A stretch of DNA of 64,000 bases. Origin: Amaranthus tricolor. Taxonomy: Eukaryota > Streptophyta > Magnoliopsida > Caryophyllales > Amaranthaceae. Location of the stretch: NCBI RefSeq assembly GCF_026212465.1, contig NC_080058.1, positions 11,286,289-11,350,288 on the forward strand. The letters run 5' to 3'. How positions within the stretch are numbered: the stretch's first letter is position 1; each line of letters begins with the position of its first letter. Below are positions 1 to 10,910 of this stretch, piece after piece. Below the pieces are notes generated by a model, which was given only the letters and a program-made list of their open reading frames with translations, did no database searches and was not told where the DNA came from. The position numbers were made by a program, and so were the translations under genes.

Positions 1-549
1 CGGTCAAGTAATTTGATGGCTTCCTTCCAATCTTTGAGTGGTATTGACATTCAGGACATCTTTTGATTAAGGTTTCCGCGTCATTCCTGAGTGAGGGCCA
101 ATAATATCCGCTTCTGAGAACCTTTCCTACAATAGTTCGCACTCCTTGATGTATACCACATCCGCCTTCGTGTATTTCGCGAAGGATATAGTTTCCTTCT
201 TCAGGAGAAACACATTTCAAAAGGGGATGTGTATATGACTTTTTATAGAGCGTTCCTTCGTGGAGTTCGAACCATCTGGCCTTTTTCTGGACCATTCTTG
301 CCTGATTTTCATCTTGGGGAAGCGTCTGATTCTGCAAGAACTTGATGTAGGGATCCATCCACATCTCTGATCTATCAATGGTGTTGACCATGAGATTGAT
401 ACTGGGGTTTGGAAGTACTTCCCAGATGATGTCGCGAGCCGCGGATGTTTCAGCTGAGCTAGCCAGCTTTGCCAAAGAACCGGCTTGTGCATTTTGGGAT
501 CTTGGGATATGGACCAAAGTGAATTTGTCGAATTTCTGAACAAATTCCT
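1..549 (-). pseudogene. RNase H tail and integrase zinc-finger region, gypsy element
   Basis: Reading the minus strand from about 549 down to 1 in the frame shifted from the RNase H stretch gives an open frame. It contains VHIPRSQNAQAGSLAKLAS, the usual end of a Tat RNase H, and then an H2C2 zinc finger of integrase: HEGGCGIHQGVRT at about 190-150 and the Cys pair CPECQYH at about 50-30. The integrase catalytic core lies outside the window. The frame change near 550 is an indel relative to the upstream part. Confidence 0.8.
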
Positions 550-2283
550 TTACTTGCTTTCATCTTTGGCCTCGAATTCTCCATTTACTTGTCCAACTAT
601 TAGTTGGGAGTCAGAAAATGCGGACAATATTTTACCCCCTGCCTCGTAGCAGATTTTCAGCCCCATCAATAATGCTTCATATTCAGCCTTATTGTTGGAC
701 GCCGCGAACTCGAATCTTACCGCCCTTTCCATACGGACCCCGGCGGACGATTCAATGAGGAGTCCAACCCCACTTGCTAATTGTGTCGAGGACCCATCTA
801 CATACAACTTCCATTCTTGATTGGGTTCAGGATGATGGGGAAGAGTACTTTCGGCAATGAAGTCGGCCAGAGCCTGGGCTTTGACTGCTGTACGAGGCTC
901 ATACTCGATTCCGAAATCTGCTAGCTGGTTTGCCCAATCTGTAACGCGGCTTGACTTATTTTTCCCTTCTAGAATCTTTTTCAAAGGTTGATCAGTCCGG
1001 ACGATGATCTGGTGGTATTGGAAGTATGGCTTCAATTTTCTGCTTGCCATCACTATTGCAAATATGACCTTTTCCACTTCGCAGTAGTTCCCCTCTGAGC
1101 CCCGGAATGCATGACTCACATAGTATATTGGAAGCTGTTTCTTTTCTCTTTCCGCCACTAGTACTCCGGATAACGAGTATTCGGAGATAGAGACATATAG
1201 GACTAGCTTTTCCCCTTTGATGGGCGATACTAATATCGGCAAGGTAGACAAGTGTTCCTTCAATTCCTGGAATGATTCTTCTGCTTCTCTCGTCCATTCG
1301 AACTTGCTTTGCTTTAGGGTTTTGAAGAAGGGGGAGCATTTGTCCGCGGATTTGGATAGAAATCTCCCTAAGGCTGCTAGGCACCCTGTTAGTTTCTGCA
1401 CTTCTTTTACGGATTTGGGGGACTTCATATCTTGGATTGCCTTAATTTTGTCGGGGTTTGCCTCTATCCCTCTTTCGTCAACAAGGAAACCAAGGCACTT
1501 TCCTCCAGTAACTCCAAACACGCATTTATCTGGATTGAGTCGCATTTGGTGTCTCCGGAGGGTTGTGAATGTTTCTCGGAGGTCTGCAGCATGTTCAGAT
1601 GCTTGCTTGCTCTTTGCAATCATGTCGTCCACGTATACCTCCAGATTTCGGCCTATCTGAGACTGGAAGACTTTGTTTACCATTCTCTGATAAGTGGCTC
1701 CGGCGTTTTTTAGACCAAAGGGCATGACTTTGTAGCAGTACACGCCGGCATTCGTGATGAACGCTGTGTGCGGTTGGTCTTCAGGGGCCAACGGGATTTG
1801 ATGATAACCCGCGTTAGCATCCATGAAGCTCAACAGGGCGTGTCCTGCTGTGGAGTCCACCAAACGATCTATCTTGGGGAGAGGATAATCGTCTTTTGGG
1901 CATGCCTTGTTTAGATCCGTGAAATCGACGCACATTCTCCACTTCCCGTTGGATTTCTTGACGAGAACAACGTTGGAGAGCCAATCGGAATATTTGCATT
2001 CTCTGATGAATCCGGCCTTCAATAACTTCTCCACCTCCTCTTTGGCGGCCTCTATTCGCTCTCTTCCCTGATGTCGCAGCTTTTGCTTCACGGGTTTATA
2101 GCCTGGCTTTATATCAAGTTTATGACACATGATATGGGTAGGGATACCAGGCATCTCTTCCGTGGAAAAAGCGAAGACATCGCGGAACTCGGCGATGGTG
2201 GCCAAGAGGTCAGTCTTGATTGCGTCTGGGAGGTCTTTTCCGACTTTGATTTGTTTCCCATCAAATATCTCCACCTCCTCATA
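550..2283 (-). pseudogene. Reverse transcriptase and RNase H of gypsy element
   Basis: The reading frame is continuous with the protease frame apart from the TGA at 2284-2286. RT motifs are clear: WRMCVDFTDLNKACPKDDYP, the MPFGLKNAGATYQ box, and the catalytic YVDDM (residues about 214-218 of this stretch). RNase H starts at about residue 489 (EWKLYVDGSS) and includes NNKAEYEALL and FSDSQLIVGQVNGEF. The frame ends at TAA 550-552 because of an indel; RNase H then continues in another frame. RT and RNase H motifs are intact, but the polyprotein is broken on both sides. Confidence 0.9.
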
Positions 2284-2286
2284 TCA

Positions 2287-3387
2287 TTCCACTGGGTGAG
2301 GCCTTTCGTGGGCGTTGGGATTGTCTGTATACACGCTCATGACGGCTGAAGAGTCTTCCCTCTTTCTTTTGGAGGGAGTGGAGGAGGTTTCTCGCTTGAG
2401 GGTACTCACTAGACATTGACGGGCTGTCACTTGATCCCCTTTGAGTATACCCACTTGCCCATCATCCCGCTCAAACTGAAGCAAGAGTTGATGAGGGAAG
2501 ATTGCAGCTTTGATTTTATTGATGAGCGGAAGCCCCATGATGGCGTTGTAGGGGAATGTGAGATCCACAACCGTGAATCGTATGGGCATCGTTCTACATT
2601 TGTCCTTCTCCCCTACTCGTGCGGGGAGTACGATGGTACCCAATGGAACGACCTGGTTTCCCCCAAACCCGATTAAAGGTTTATCAAGGGGTTGCAAGTG
2701 TTTTTCTTTAAACTGCATTTTCCTCAGGCAATCCATTGTTAGAAGATCAGCCGTACTTCCGGTATCTACAAGTACCCTTTTGACTTTCATTTGCCCAATT
2801 TTCAAAGTGACCACCAGAGGGTCAGTATGTGGTTGTTGCAGCGTTTGGGAGGTCGTGGCATCGAATTTCATGACCGGCCCACTGGATGTGGTCATTGGAG
2901 GTCCCTTCAGCAAAGTATGGACGCTATCTTTTGCGGCGCGGATGGTGGGATATTCCTCAGTGTATCCACCGAAAATCAGGTTGATAGTCCCTTGAGTGTT
3001 GGAACTTTCGCGCCTGGCCTCATCCCTTCCGGGGGATCTGCGTCTTTGATGCCACGGCTTTTTTTCGGCTTCTTTTGCTACATAGTCTCCCCTGTTGATG
3101 AACCTCGATAGTTTCCCTTCATCAGCCAATTGATGTAGGATACGTTTAATTTCACGGCATTGGGCCAAAGTGTGGCCGTGTTCTTTGTGGTAGTCACACC
3201 ACAGATTGAAGTTGCGATGGTTGGAGGGGGTGTTAGTAGGAGGCGGAGTTGGCAATTCATTGCGGATGGCATAGAATATGTCTTTCCTGTTGCGGTTGAA
3301 CATCGGGTCATTGCCTCCATCGAGTATACTCCGCGTCCTTGTTTCCCCTTCCGTGACGTACACATGTCTGGATCGTGGAGGCCCCAT
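2287..3387 (-). pseudogene. Gag C-terminus and aspartic protease of gypsy element
   Basis: This frame carries a zinc-knuckle-like stretch CDYHKEHGHTLAQC (residues about 63-77) and an aspartic protease active site VLVDTGSTADLL, with the catalytic Asp near residue 208 (about 2766). The frame ends at a TGA at 2284-2286 and is open again immediately afterwards in the same register into RT. It therefore looks like one polyprotein with a single in-frame stop. The retroelement protease would process Gag-Pol. Confidence 0.85.
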
Positions 3388-3390
3388 ATC

Positions 3391-4568
3391 TGACGGGGCT
3401 CCGGACGACGTGGAGGGTAGTTTCTTTCCCTCCTTAATGATTGTTCCTCTCTGTTTCTCGAGGATTGATTGGGCTCTTTCTTTTCCGACCTCCGTTTCTT
3501 AGGATCATGTGCTTGACATATTTCGGAGGCTGTGACATAGCTTTGGCATTGCTTCATGGCCTCCGCATATGTCTTTACCTGGCTTTCGACCAGCTGGAAC
3601 TTCAGCCTTTGAGCCTTCATTCCGTTTATTAGGGCGTTTAGTGCAACTGACTCTTCCAACTCAGTTACTTCCAACACCGCCTCATGAAATTTCTTCAGGT
3701 ATGAGGATATGGATTCTCCCTCTAATTGTGTGATGCTGTGCAAGTGAAAGTTTGATTTCTCCTGCCTCCTGGATGCTACAAAGTGACCCAGGAATTTGGC
3801 TTCTAGCTGTGCGAAGTTGTGGATGCCTCCTCCCGGAAGGGAGGTGTACCACGTAAGAGCTACTCCCGTAAGAGTAGTTGGGAAGAATTTACACCACAAT
3901 GCCGTGTTAGTGGTGTATAGCAGCATCAAATTCTTATAGGCCATCAAATGTTCTTCCGGGCAAGATGTCCCATCAAAGGCTATCATGTTTGGTACCTTTA
4001 TTTTTGCGGGATTAGGAGTATTTAGTACCTCTGGGGCCAGCGGGGAGCTAATTGGCATGGGATTTTCGGGAAGATTACCCAGGCTGATATCATTCTGCGG
4101 CATGACGGGGCGGCTAATGGGGTTGCTAGATCCCATGGGCTGAGCCTTCTTCCTTTCTTCCCTTTTCTTATCCACCAGCGATTGAACGGTCTCAGACACC
4201 CTTTGCTTCTTGCTCTCCAGGTAAGTGCGGGTGTCTCGTGAGGTCGTTTTAGATTCGTCGTCTCGTGGGTTAGTTTTGTCGAGACTTGTGCGAGTCCTGG
4301 ATCTCTCTCGCCTTTTCTTATTGCGTCTGCTGGAGTGGGACATCCTCGAGTTCCCCTCTTGAGATTCACGAGGATTGGGTACCTCTTGATGGGTAGGAGT
4401 ATTATTTATGACAGCGCGGAGTTGTTCAGAAAACGCAGCAGTGAGGTTTCGCGCTAGCATGTCCAGATCACGGCGGGTCACGGCTTGATCGTTAGCGTGA
4501 CCTGCGGAAGTGTCTGTATCTGTGCTATGCACGGTGGCGGTTTACGTTGGATTTCTTTTGGGAGCCAT
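3391..4568 (-). pseudogene. Gag region of gypsy element, disrupted
   Basis: The first ATG after the primer site is at 4568 and begins MAPKRNPT. An in-frame TAA follows at once, after which the same frame is open and starts again at a Met at 4532. The product has a basic, Ser/Arg-rich N-terminal third and then a typical retrotransposon Gag domain, with FFPTTLTGVALTWYTSLP near 4:0 kb descending to about 3600. A frameshift between about 3393 and 3385 separates it from the protease frame, where the sense sequence resumes as MGPPRSRHVYV. Gag forms the virus-like particle. The family is sure, and the stop and frameshift are directly visible. Confidence 0.85.
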
Positions 4569-4585
4569 GACTTTTCGTGTCTATC

Positions 4586-4603
4586 CCCACAGACGGCGCC
4601 AAA
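4586..4603 (-). other. Primer-binding site of the gypsy element
   Basis: The minus strand reads TGGCGCCGTCTGTGGGGA immediately inside the LTR. A TGGCGCC start is typical of tRNA-derived primer sites in plant gypsy elements. The exact tRNA was not determined. Confidence 0.7.
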
Positions 4604-4604
4604 C

Positions 4605-5263
4605 TGTTTCGGTAATGAAACGAGGAAGTGGAAGACACTTAAGATACCACAAGTGGAAGTGTTATCGGGAGCAGCGATTCGTAGGAGGATGCAACCTGAA
4701 TTCCTGAGACACAACACGTTAGCCTTGTCCGGGGGATGATCTCCCGGAAAACCCCTCCAACGCTCAAGTCAGAACGTAAATCGAAAATTAATGAATGAAC
4801 GATTGTAAAATGAATGCAAGAGGAAATGTCGGGATTGAGATTGCTAGTGTTAGTGTTTGGGTAGGCTAAGGAAGTAATGTAAGCAAGGATACTAGGAAAG
4901 CTATTTTTTTAGATGATCCTCCCTCCTTGATGGTAGCCCCTATTTATAATGGTGAGGAAGGGAAGTTGTATCTGAAAAGAAGTGAACTATCATGGGAGTA
5001 GTGGGAGTAATGGGAGGTGGACTGGTCATGGGAAGAATGGACAGTTATTCATCTTGAAACAAGGAGAGCCATACATTGTGGGAAAGTGGGGAGTTAGGGT
5101 TTTTTAGAGGTAACTGGCCCATGGGCCATTCTAGGAAAATGGTAATTCCAGAAAAAGCCCATTGACCGAAAGTCAAGGTCAACTGAAAAGGTCAAAGGGT
5201 ATTTTAGTAATATGATGTTAATTATTAAATAAATAAATTATTTGAATAAACAGTACCATGACA
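4605..5263 (-). repeat. 5' LTR of the gypsy element
   Basis: On the minus strand the segment starts TGTCATGGTACTG and ends TACCGAAACA, giving the expected TG...CA termini, and it abuts the primer-binding site. It is 659 bp long. A TATA box (TTATAAATA on the minus strand, 4941-4949) fits a U3 promoter. The second LTR is outside the window, so the outer border at 5263 rests only on the terminal TG and the loss of element-like sequence beyond it. Confidence 0.75.
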
Positions 5264-7274
5264 CTAATAAATATTGATTTAAGTATATGATACTAATCAA
5301 AGTATTTATAATAAGCCCTTAATGTTGCATATAGGCTAGCAAATCCATTAGAATATTAGACATCGTCAAACAAGTGTACAACAAAAAGTAAGGTTGTGTG
5401 GATTCGAATCTTCAAACTCTATTTTAGGTGGTGGGAGTCACTTAATAATACTGGAATAATAAAAGTAACGTTCTCACTTTTGACTTATAACACAAATTTT
5501 TGTATGCGACGGTCTCATTGTGAGACATGCCTCAAACTTAGATTATATAATTCAATAATAAAAGCTTTTATCTTATGGGCTTTGTATTTTGAAGTCGTTT
5601 CATCACGAAACAGTCTCGTACAATATGGGCTAAATTTATAAATGACCATCCAAATCTGATTTAATAAGTCATGGGTTCAAGCCTTATCCAGGGCAGCCTA
5701 TAAACGAGGATGGTATTGTAATTTTGGTAACTAAAATTTAAATACATAGACCAAAGTCTATGATCATAACAAGTTAGACAATAGACATGGTGTAAAATCA
5801 TTTAGGATCTTGAAAGATTTTCATTAATTATCGTTAAAAAAGAACATAACTCCTGATGTATGGCCCTAAAAGTTTAACTTCCCCAAATAGTCTCCAGTGT
5901 CCACATAAGATCACAATCATATTTTTCGTATTTCGGTAATTATATATTACCGATTCTTTTTATTAAGCAACTAATCTTATCGTTTTTATATATTTTTGAA
6001 CTTTGACGCAAAAATTATTTTATCTTTTTTGCTTTTATTGAACATACAGATTGGTTGATCGGGTCGGTTGGATTTGACCTAACAATCTAAAGGGTCATAT
6101 ATCAATATAAAATAGCTAAAAATTTCATGTAGTTATTTTCGTTAAACTTTAAATGTTTTTATTATTATATTGAGCCAAAAAACAAATTTTCAATTGTAGT
6201 TAAAATAATAATATTTGACAAAATAATTATAGTTGGTTGAAACTAAAAATATTATTGTAAAACTAAAAAATTCACCAAATTTGAGATAGATAATCAAATC
6301 AATCACCGAATTATTAATTACATATTAAAGCTAATATTGACGAAAATTGACTAAGGTCTTTTTGATGTTTAATATTTATTTTCATCATTATAATTTCATT
6401 ATTTCCACTCTATAAGATAGTTGATAGAATTACATTTATATTTATTAAATTAGTGCTTATTAATTTTTTGTATAGGTTAAAGAATCTTTGGATTTTCAAT
6501 ATCAGCTAATCCAAACGTTCACATTTCAATTGGATTTAAGATACATGCATTTACATTAACTCATTGACAATTCACATTTTTTATTTTACATTCACATCAC
6601 AACTAAATATGAAGAGAATACATGATTTAATATCCAAATTAATATCCCTCCAAATCAATGCAATTAATCCTACTTGAATTCCCTTTCATAATCATAGGCG
6701 ACACTTCCTTCGTCCCCTTTGTTTTTCCACTTTGTAATATTCTACTCATTAATTTTGAGAGAACATTAATAATGTTGAATTTATATTAAATTCATCTTAA
6801 TTAATATGTTTTAAATTATATATTTTTATATAATTCGAGGATAGACTAGAAATCTCTAGATCATTTTCATAATTGATACCATGGTATGGTAGTATAGAAA
6901 AAAACATTTCCCTTCTCCTAAAACTTAGGTAATATATTTAATTTTGGTGGAAAAATTTAACTTTTATCAATACGTTTAGTAAAATATTAAGCTATATGTG
7001 TTTTTGAAGGTAAAAGTTCTATTGCCTTAATGTATATTATAATTTTTCTCATTATAAATAAATCGTAGTTGATGAAAGATAAATATGATTCATTAGTAGT
7101 ATTAATTAGTTATACGAATTCATCTAAAATTGGCAAAAATTTGTCTAAATTTTCTAAATTCCATTCACATGCTATATAGTAAATTATGTAACACACTACT
7201 ATTCAAAAATCTAAACTAAGTAGCCATCGATTATCTGTCTAAATATTTTACGAGGGTTTACAATAATTTCAAGA
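5264..7274. other. AT-rich intergenic stretch with a dispersed GTCTCA repeat
   Basis: No convincing gene is seen. One dispersed repeat lies at about 5488-5640 (listed separately). A short tRNA-like B-box (GGTTCAAGCC) at about 5668 may be a SINE remnant. The rest is low-complexity AT-rich sequence with no open frame of note. Confidence 0.6.
5488..5640 (+). repeat. Dispersed repeat with GTCTCA/TGAGAC hairpin, copy 1
   Basis: The segment starts CACAAATTTTTGTATGCGAC, contains a short hairpin GGTCTCATTGTGAGAC, and ends in the GTCGTTTCATCACGAAACAG region. The same order of motifs recurs at 42893-43035 in the same orientation, and a more diverged version is at 27147-27300. This is a MITE or SINE-like family by repetition; the superfamily is not established. 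Confidence 0.5.
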
Positions 7275-7497
7275 GATATTATCAATGGTATCCCTGTATT
7301 ATAGCAATTTATCAATGGTACCCACGTTAATTCCAATGGTACCCTCCAACTATATGCTAATTACAACCGTGACACTATTGTACTTTTTTCCGTTAAATGC
7401 CCGTTAAATCTCAAATTTGACCTAACCATGGTTAGTTTCTTCTTCTTCCCTTTTCCCTTTCCTCTTCCTGCTCTCCTTCTACGGCTGCTTCATCTCA
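7275..7497 (+). repeat. Left terminal inverted repeat of the Pack element
   Basis: This segment is the inverted counterpart of 8396-8608. Shared stretches include GCAATTTATCAATGGTACCC and a long CT-rich block ending in CTGCTTCATCTCA. The differences are single bases plus a short insertion near 7385. Confidence 0.85.
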
Positions 7498-7743
7498 AGC
7501 CCGACAATGATCAACCCGAATATGCAGAAAGTACCAGCTGTTTCCTCCACTCCTCCCTAAGTCTTCCTTCTTAATTCCCCCTCTTAATATATACTCTTCT
7601 CTTCTTCCTTACTCCAATCTTTTACCACTTTCTTCTTTCTCTATCTTCCTTTGTTTTTTCCTTCATTAATCAAGCTTTGAGCTTTCTCATTGATGGCTGA
7701 CTATGAAACCCTAACCCACTTGTAAAACTGTAAATTTAGCTTA

Positions 7744-8274
7744 ATGAAACTTCACCCACATAAAATGAAGCAACTTTGCGCTATATTGTTGCTCTTTTCT
7801 CTTTACCCTTATCTATTTTCCCCTGTTTTTTCTGCTTCTCCTCCTCCTAATGGAAAAACTAGAGATGCCCAGAACAACGCGAGCCAACAGCAATATAACC
7901 AGCTTGCAAACCTGCCACCCGCTATATACCTTAAGGGTAACAGCATCAGTGGTGAGATTCCAGTTGAAATTAGTCAATTACAGAATCTTCATGTGCTGGA
8001 TCTTAGTGAAAACAAATTCACAGGCAGCATTCCATCAGAATTTTCCAACCTCACAAACCTTGAAATGCTAGACCTCTCGAGGAATCAGTTGACTGGAGAA
8101 ATTCCAGCATCGTTGCAAAGCCTAAATTTCTTATCGAAGTTCAATGTATCCTTCAACAATCTCGACAAATGGATACCAACAGGTGGTCAGTTTGACACTT
8201 TTACAGAATCTAGCTATATGGGGAATCCAAGGCTATGCGGCCGAGTTCTACAACATCATCCTTGTCGAGTTTGA
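7744..8274 (+). CDS. Captured secreted LRR protein fragment (PSY1R/PSKR-like), 176 aa
   Basis: This open frame lies inside the TIR element. Residues about 9-31 form a hydrophobic signal peptide ([19 protein letters not shown]). From about residue 58 it reads [20 protein letters not shown], followed by about three LRRs ([32 protein letters not shown]) and the cap [20 protein letters not shown]. This is the last part of the extracellular domain of tyrosine-sulfated peptide receptors such as PSY1R and PSKR. No transmembrane or kinase part is present; the frame stops soon after the cap. The signal peptide joins the LRR part at a non-homologous linker, which suggests assembly from more than one source. 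It could encode a small secreted LRR protein if transcribed. Expression is unknown, and it may be a pseudogene. Confidence 0.7.
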   Translation: MKLHPHKMKQLCAILLLFSLYPYLFSPVFSASPPPNGKTRDAQNNASQQQYNQLANLPPAIYLKGNSISGEIPVEISQLQNLHVLDLSENKFTGSIPSEFSNLTNLEMLDLSRNQLTGEIPASLQSLNFLSKFNVSFNNLDKWIPTGGQFDTFTESSYMGNPRLCGRVLQHHPCRV

Positions 8275-8405
8275 TGAACTGGATTTCGTTGTCGAGCAAC
8301 AAATTGAGTGGAGTTATACCATCTTGGATTGGTAAATTGAGTAATCTTGTCATTCTCAAGCTCTCGAACAAATCGTTTTATGGTGAAATCCCACCTGAGA
8401 TGAAG
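8241..8405 (+). pseudogene. Second captured LRR fragment, BRI1-like
   Basis: In the frame beginning about 8235, the sequence reads [20 protein letters not shown], then WIGKLSNLVILKLSNKSFYG and EIPPEM, before running into the right TIR. This order of residues matches the BRI1/BRL group of LRR receptor kinases, not the PSY1R-like segment just upstream, and the two are in different frames. The junction lies between about 8240 and 8262. It is a fragment of two to three LRRs with no start of its own. Confidence 0.65.
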
Positions 8406-8608
8406 CAGCCATGGAAGGAGAGAAGGAAGAGGAGAGGGAAAAGGGAAGAAGAAGAAACTAACCATAGTAAGGTCAAATTCGAGATTTAACGGCATTTAAA
8501 GTACAATAGTATCACGGTTGTAATTAGGATCTAGTTGGGGGTACCATTGGAATTAACGTGGGTACCATTGATAAATTGCTATAATACAGGGGTACCATTA
8601 ATAATATC
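8396..8608 (-). repeat. Right terminal inverted repeat of the Pack element
   Basis: This is the reverse complement of 7275-7497 with a few mismatches. It begins directly after the captured LRR fragment (codons IPPEM) and ends at an A-run. Confidence 0.85.
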
Positions 8609-9645
8609 CAAAAAAAAAAAGCATACCACGTGGACGGTATATTAGGAAATAAGTTTCCCTGCAACATAGATTGGGAATTATTTTCTAATATAACTATATT
8701 AAAGGAAAAGTATCTATTTGTGACCTTCATATGGATGCTATCGTTAGTCCTCAACTCAATCAACACTTTGATCATTCAATTTACAATTGTGAGAGTTTTT
8801 TATTCATATTTATTTCTTTCTGCATTTTTTGTGTTTTCATTCTGCTCAATGTGAATTGGTTTTTATGCAGTTAATTCACAATTAAATATATTTTTGATTT
8901 TCTATTGATTGAACAAGTTTAAGTTGGCATTTTGACATTTTCTAGTTGATATGTTGGCATACTTAAGTTGGCATTTTAAATATTTAAGCTAGTGTTTTAT
9001 CATGTAGAAGTTGGTAATTTAACTAGTTTAAGTTGGTGTGTTTATTTTTTCGAATGTTATAGTTGTCATTTTAGAATAGTAAATTTTCTTTAATTTTCGT
9101 ATAATAACCTCAACTATTAATCAATCATAAATAATTTTATATATTAAGTAATTTAACATATATGGTAAATTTTAACCGATTGTTATAGGTAAAGTCTCAG
9201 TACCCATAACTCGACCATTTCAACTTTGTTCACCAATTGTGTTGGCATAATCAACATTGTTAGTAAGAACCGACCCTAATTTTTGTCCTTTTTTTACTTT
9301 TGAGTCAATATTTAGTTGTTTAATTGGGCATTTGATAAAATAATTTATTAGATAAATTTTAGCTCATTTTAGCACAAATAAATTAGTGGCTGGTCAAATA
9401 GTCTAATTATAAATTAACTAGTTAAAATAGCTTATTGTTATAAATAAGTTGTTTTTTGAATAAACTTAGCAACGAGTTCAAAATCAATGGACTAACAAGT
9501 TGATAAAATCAACTAGTCAAATCAGCTACTGCAATTAGATACCAGTTGTTTACTACACACTCCCAATTCTCAAAATTTATTGGCATATTATATTTATATT
9601 TTTAAAAAGGTTGATTTATTAAATAATAATATTATTTTATATTTT
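8609..9645. other. AT-rich intergenic stretch
   Basis: No gene is recognised. A possible MITE remnant lies at about 9310-9560 (ends resembling TTGGGCATTTGATAAA and a CAGTTGTTTACTAC-like end), too diverged to call. Confidence 0.5.
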
Positions 9646-10128
9646 GAAAATTTGAAACAAATAAGTAATTTAAAAAAAAATAAAAATATAAGTTTCGAGT
9701 AAACTTAATTTCAAAAATAAGCGTATTCATGTCCGAGCCTAAGGTCAGATATGTTTGCAGTTACCAACAGCAAAAATAATTGATCAAAAAACGTCAAAAT
9801 TATTTGTTTCCAGCTATTAACAGCGAACAAAAGAGAGACAATGTCATAACGTTAGATAGGACAAAAAAACAGGAAGCCATGGAACTACGAACAAACATGA
9901 TTTTTATTCTTTTTGTCCCATCTAACGTTATGACATTGTCTCTCTTTTGTTCGCAGTTAATAACTGCAAACAAACAATTTTGACGATTTTTTTGTTCGCT
10001 GTGAGTAACTGCGAACATACCTGACCTTAGGCTCGAAAATAAAGACGCTTATTTTTGGAATTAAATTTACCAGAAGCTCATTTTTTTTATTTCTTTTTGT
10101 TAAAAATACTTGTTTGTTTCAAATTTTC
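9646..10128. mobile_element. Foldback (inverted-repeat) element, copy A
   Basis: The left half (9646-about 9875) and right half (about 9905-10128) are imperfect reverse complements along their whole length, with a short unpaired centre. Both ends read GAAAATTTGAAACAAA(T/C)AAG. Inside are CCAAAAATAAGCGTC-type blocks, CGAGCCTAAGGTCAG and repeated AACAGCGAAC/GTTCGC motifs. Small open frames here are mirror images of each other and not genes. A related element with the same terminal motif is at 42221-42648. Confidence 0.75.
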
Positions 10129-10910
10129 TTATATTTTTGGCAAAAATTTACTGATAAACGCCATAAACTTAAAAACTCTTGGCCCATTGAAACGATTCAA
10201 ATCTAGCCGAATCAAAGACAAACCAACTTGAAAATAAACCTAATTTGCATTCTCAATCTATCTGGTTAAAAAGCCATCATTATCGTACTCAATATATCCC
10301 GTCTAGAGTAACTAAGATCAAGATATGGAGGGCGTAGAAAGACGGCTACTCATATCCATAAATAGGAATGCATACCTCAACCTAAACATCGTGCCCAACT
10401 CAAGAAGGTGCTTCACAAGCTAACATGATTCGGTATGGTGCATAGCTCTACAAACGCTGGCGTGACATAAGTCAACTTACATCGAGATGACATAGTAATT
10501 TAGTTTAGTGCTACTAGGTTTAAAACCCATCAATAATCTAACATTTACCCAAACTTGTAATTGAACTCAATTTTGACACACTTTAAAAATTAACCCAGTA
10601 ACCCACCAAAATCCTGTAGCACCCTTAAAAAATATACGTGCATGCATTAGTAACGGTATAACCACCATCCACAAAGATGTGAAAACTCATATAAGTTTTT
10701 ATAGGTACCACTTTTAGCAAAGTAAATCTGCAATAAGAATGATAATATGCTTTAGGCAAAAAAATCCATATAGCTCATCTGTGGCAGGTGATAAAAAAAG
10801 CCACCAAATTTGTATGCATGTTCTCTATGATATACGGCAGATGCTTCAGATCCTACACTATATAAAAAAAAATTTAAAATAAATAGCCCACTAAAAGCAA
10901 GAAAATCATG
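10129..10910. other. Gene-free stretch downstream of the TH2-like gene
   Basis: No coding sequence is seen. About 10310-10400 (GATCAAGATATGGAGGGCG onward) resembles 17815-17880 in intron 2 of the neighbouring gene, so it is probably a dispersed repeat. The 3' UTR of the TH2-like gene should lie just below 10910; no strong poly(A) signal is obvious. Confidence 0.5.

Larger units (their letters stand above)
1..5263 (-). mobile_element. Ty3/gypsy LTR retrotransposon (Tat-like), 5' part, degenerate
   Basis: The order along the minus strand is LTR (4605-5263), primer-binding site, Gag, aspartic protease, RT, RNase H and the integrase zinc finger, which is the Ty3/gypsy order. The RT motif YVDDMIAKS and the CDYHKEHGH-type knuckle between Gag and protease resemble the Tat/Retand group. 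The element runs off the window at position 1, so the integrase core and 3' LTR are not visible. Coding capacity is broken by an in-frame TAA early in gag, a frameshift near 3390, an in-frame TGA at 2284-2286 and a frameshift near 550. It is therefore not autonomous as read. The family is certain; the lineage is inferred from motifs only. Confidence 0.93.
7275..8608 (+). mobile_element. TIR element carrying LRR receptor gene fragments (Pack-MULE-like)
   Basis: The segments 7275-7497 and 8396-8608 are near-perfect inverted copies of each other, about 215 bp each, beginning GATATTATCAATGG and GGATATTATTAATGG. Each arm carries several copies of a CAATGGTACCC motif near its end, like subterminal transposase-binding repeats. 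The ~900 bp between the arms holds a leader with a possible TATA box and pieces of LRR receptor-kinase genes. Long TIRs plus captured gene fragments are the hallmark of Pack-MULEs. A clear target-site duplication was not found (the right flank is an A-run), so the superfamily is inferred. Confidence 0.75.

Noticed and set aside
9780..10018. Two overlapping mirror-image open frames
   Set aside because: They are the two arms of the foldback element and have no independent coding signal.
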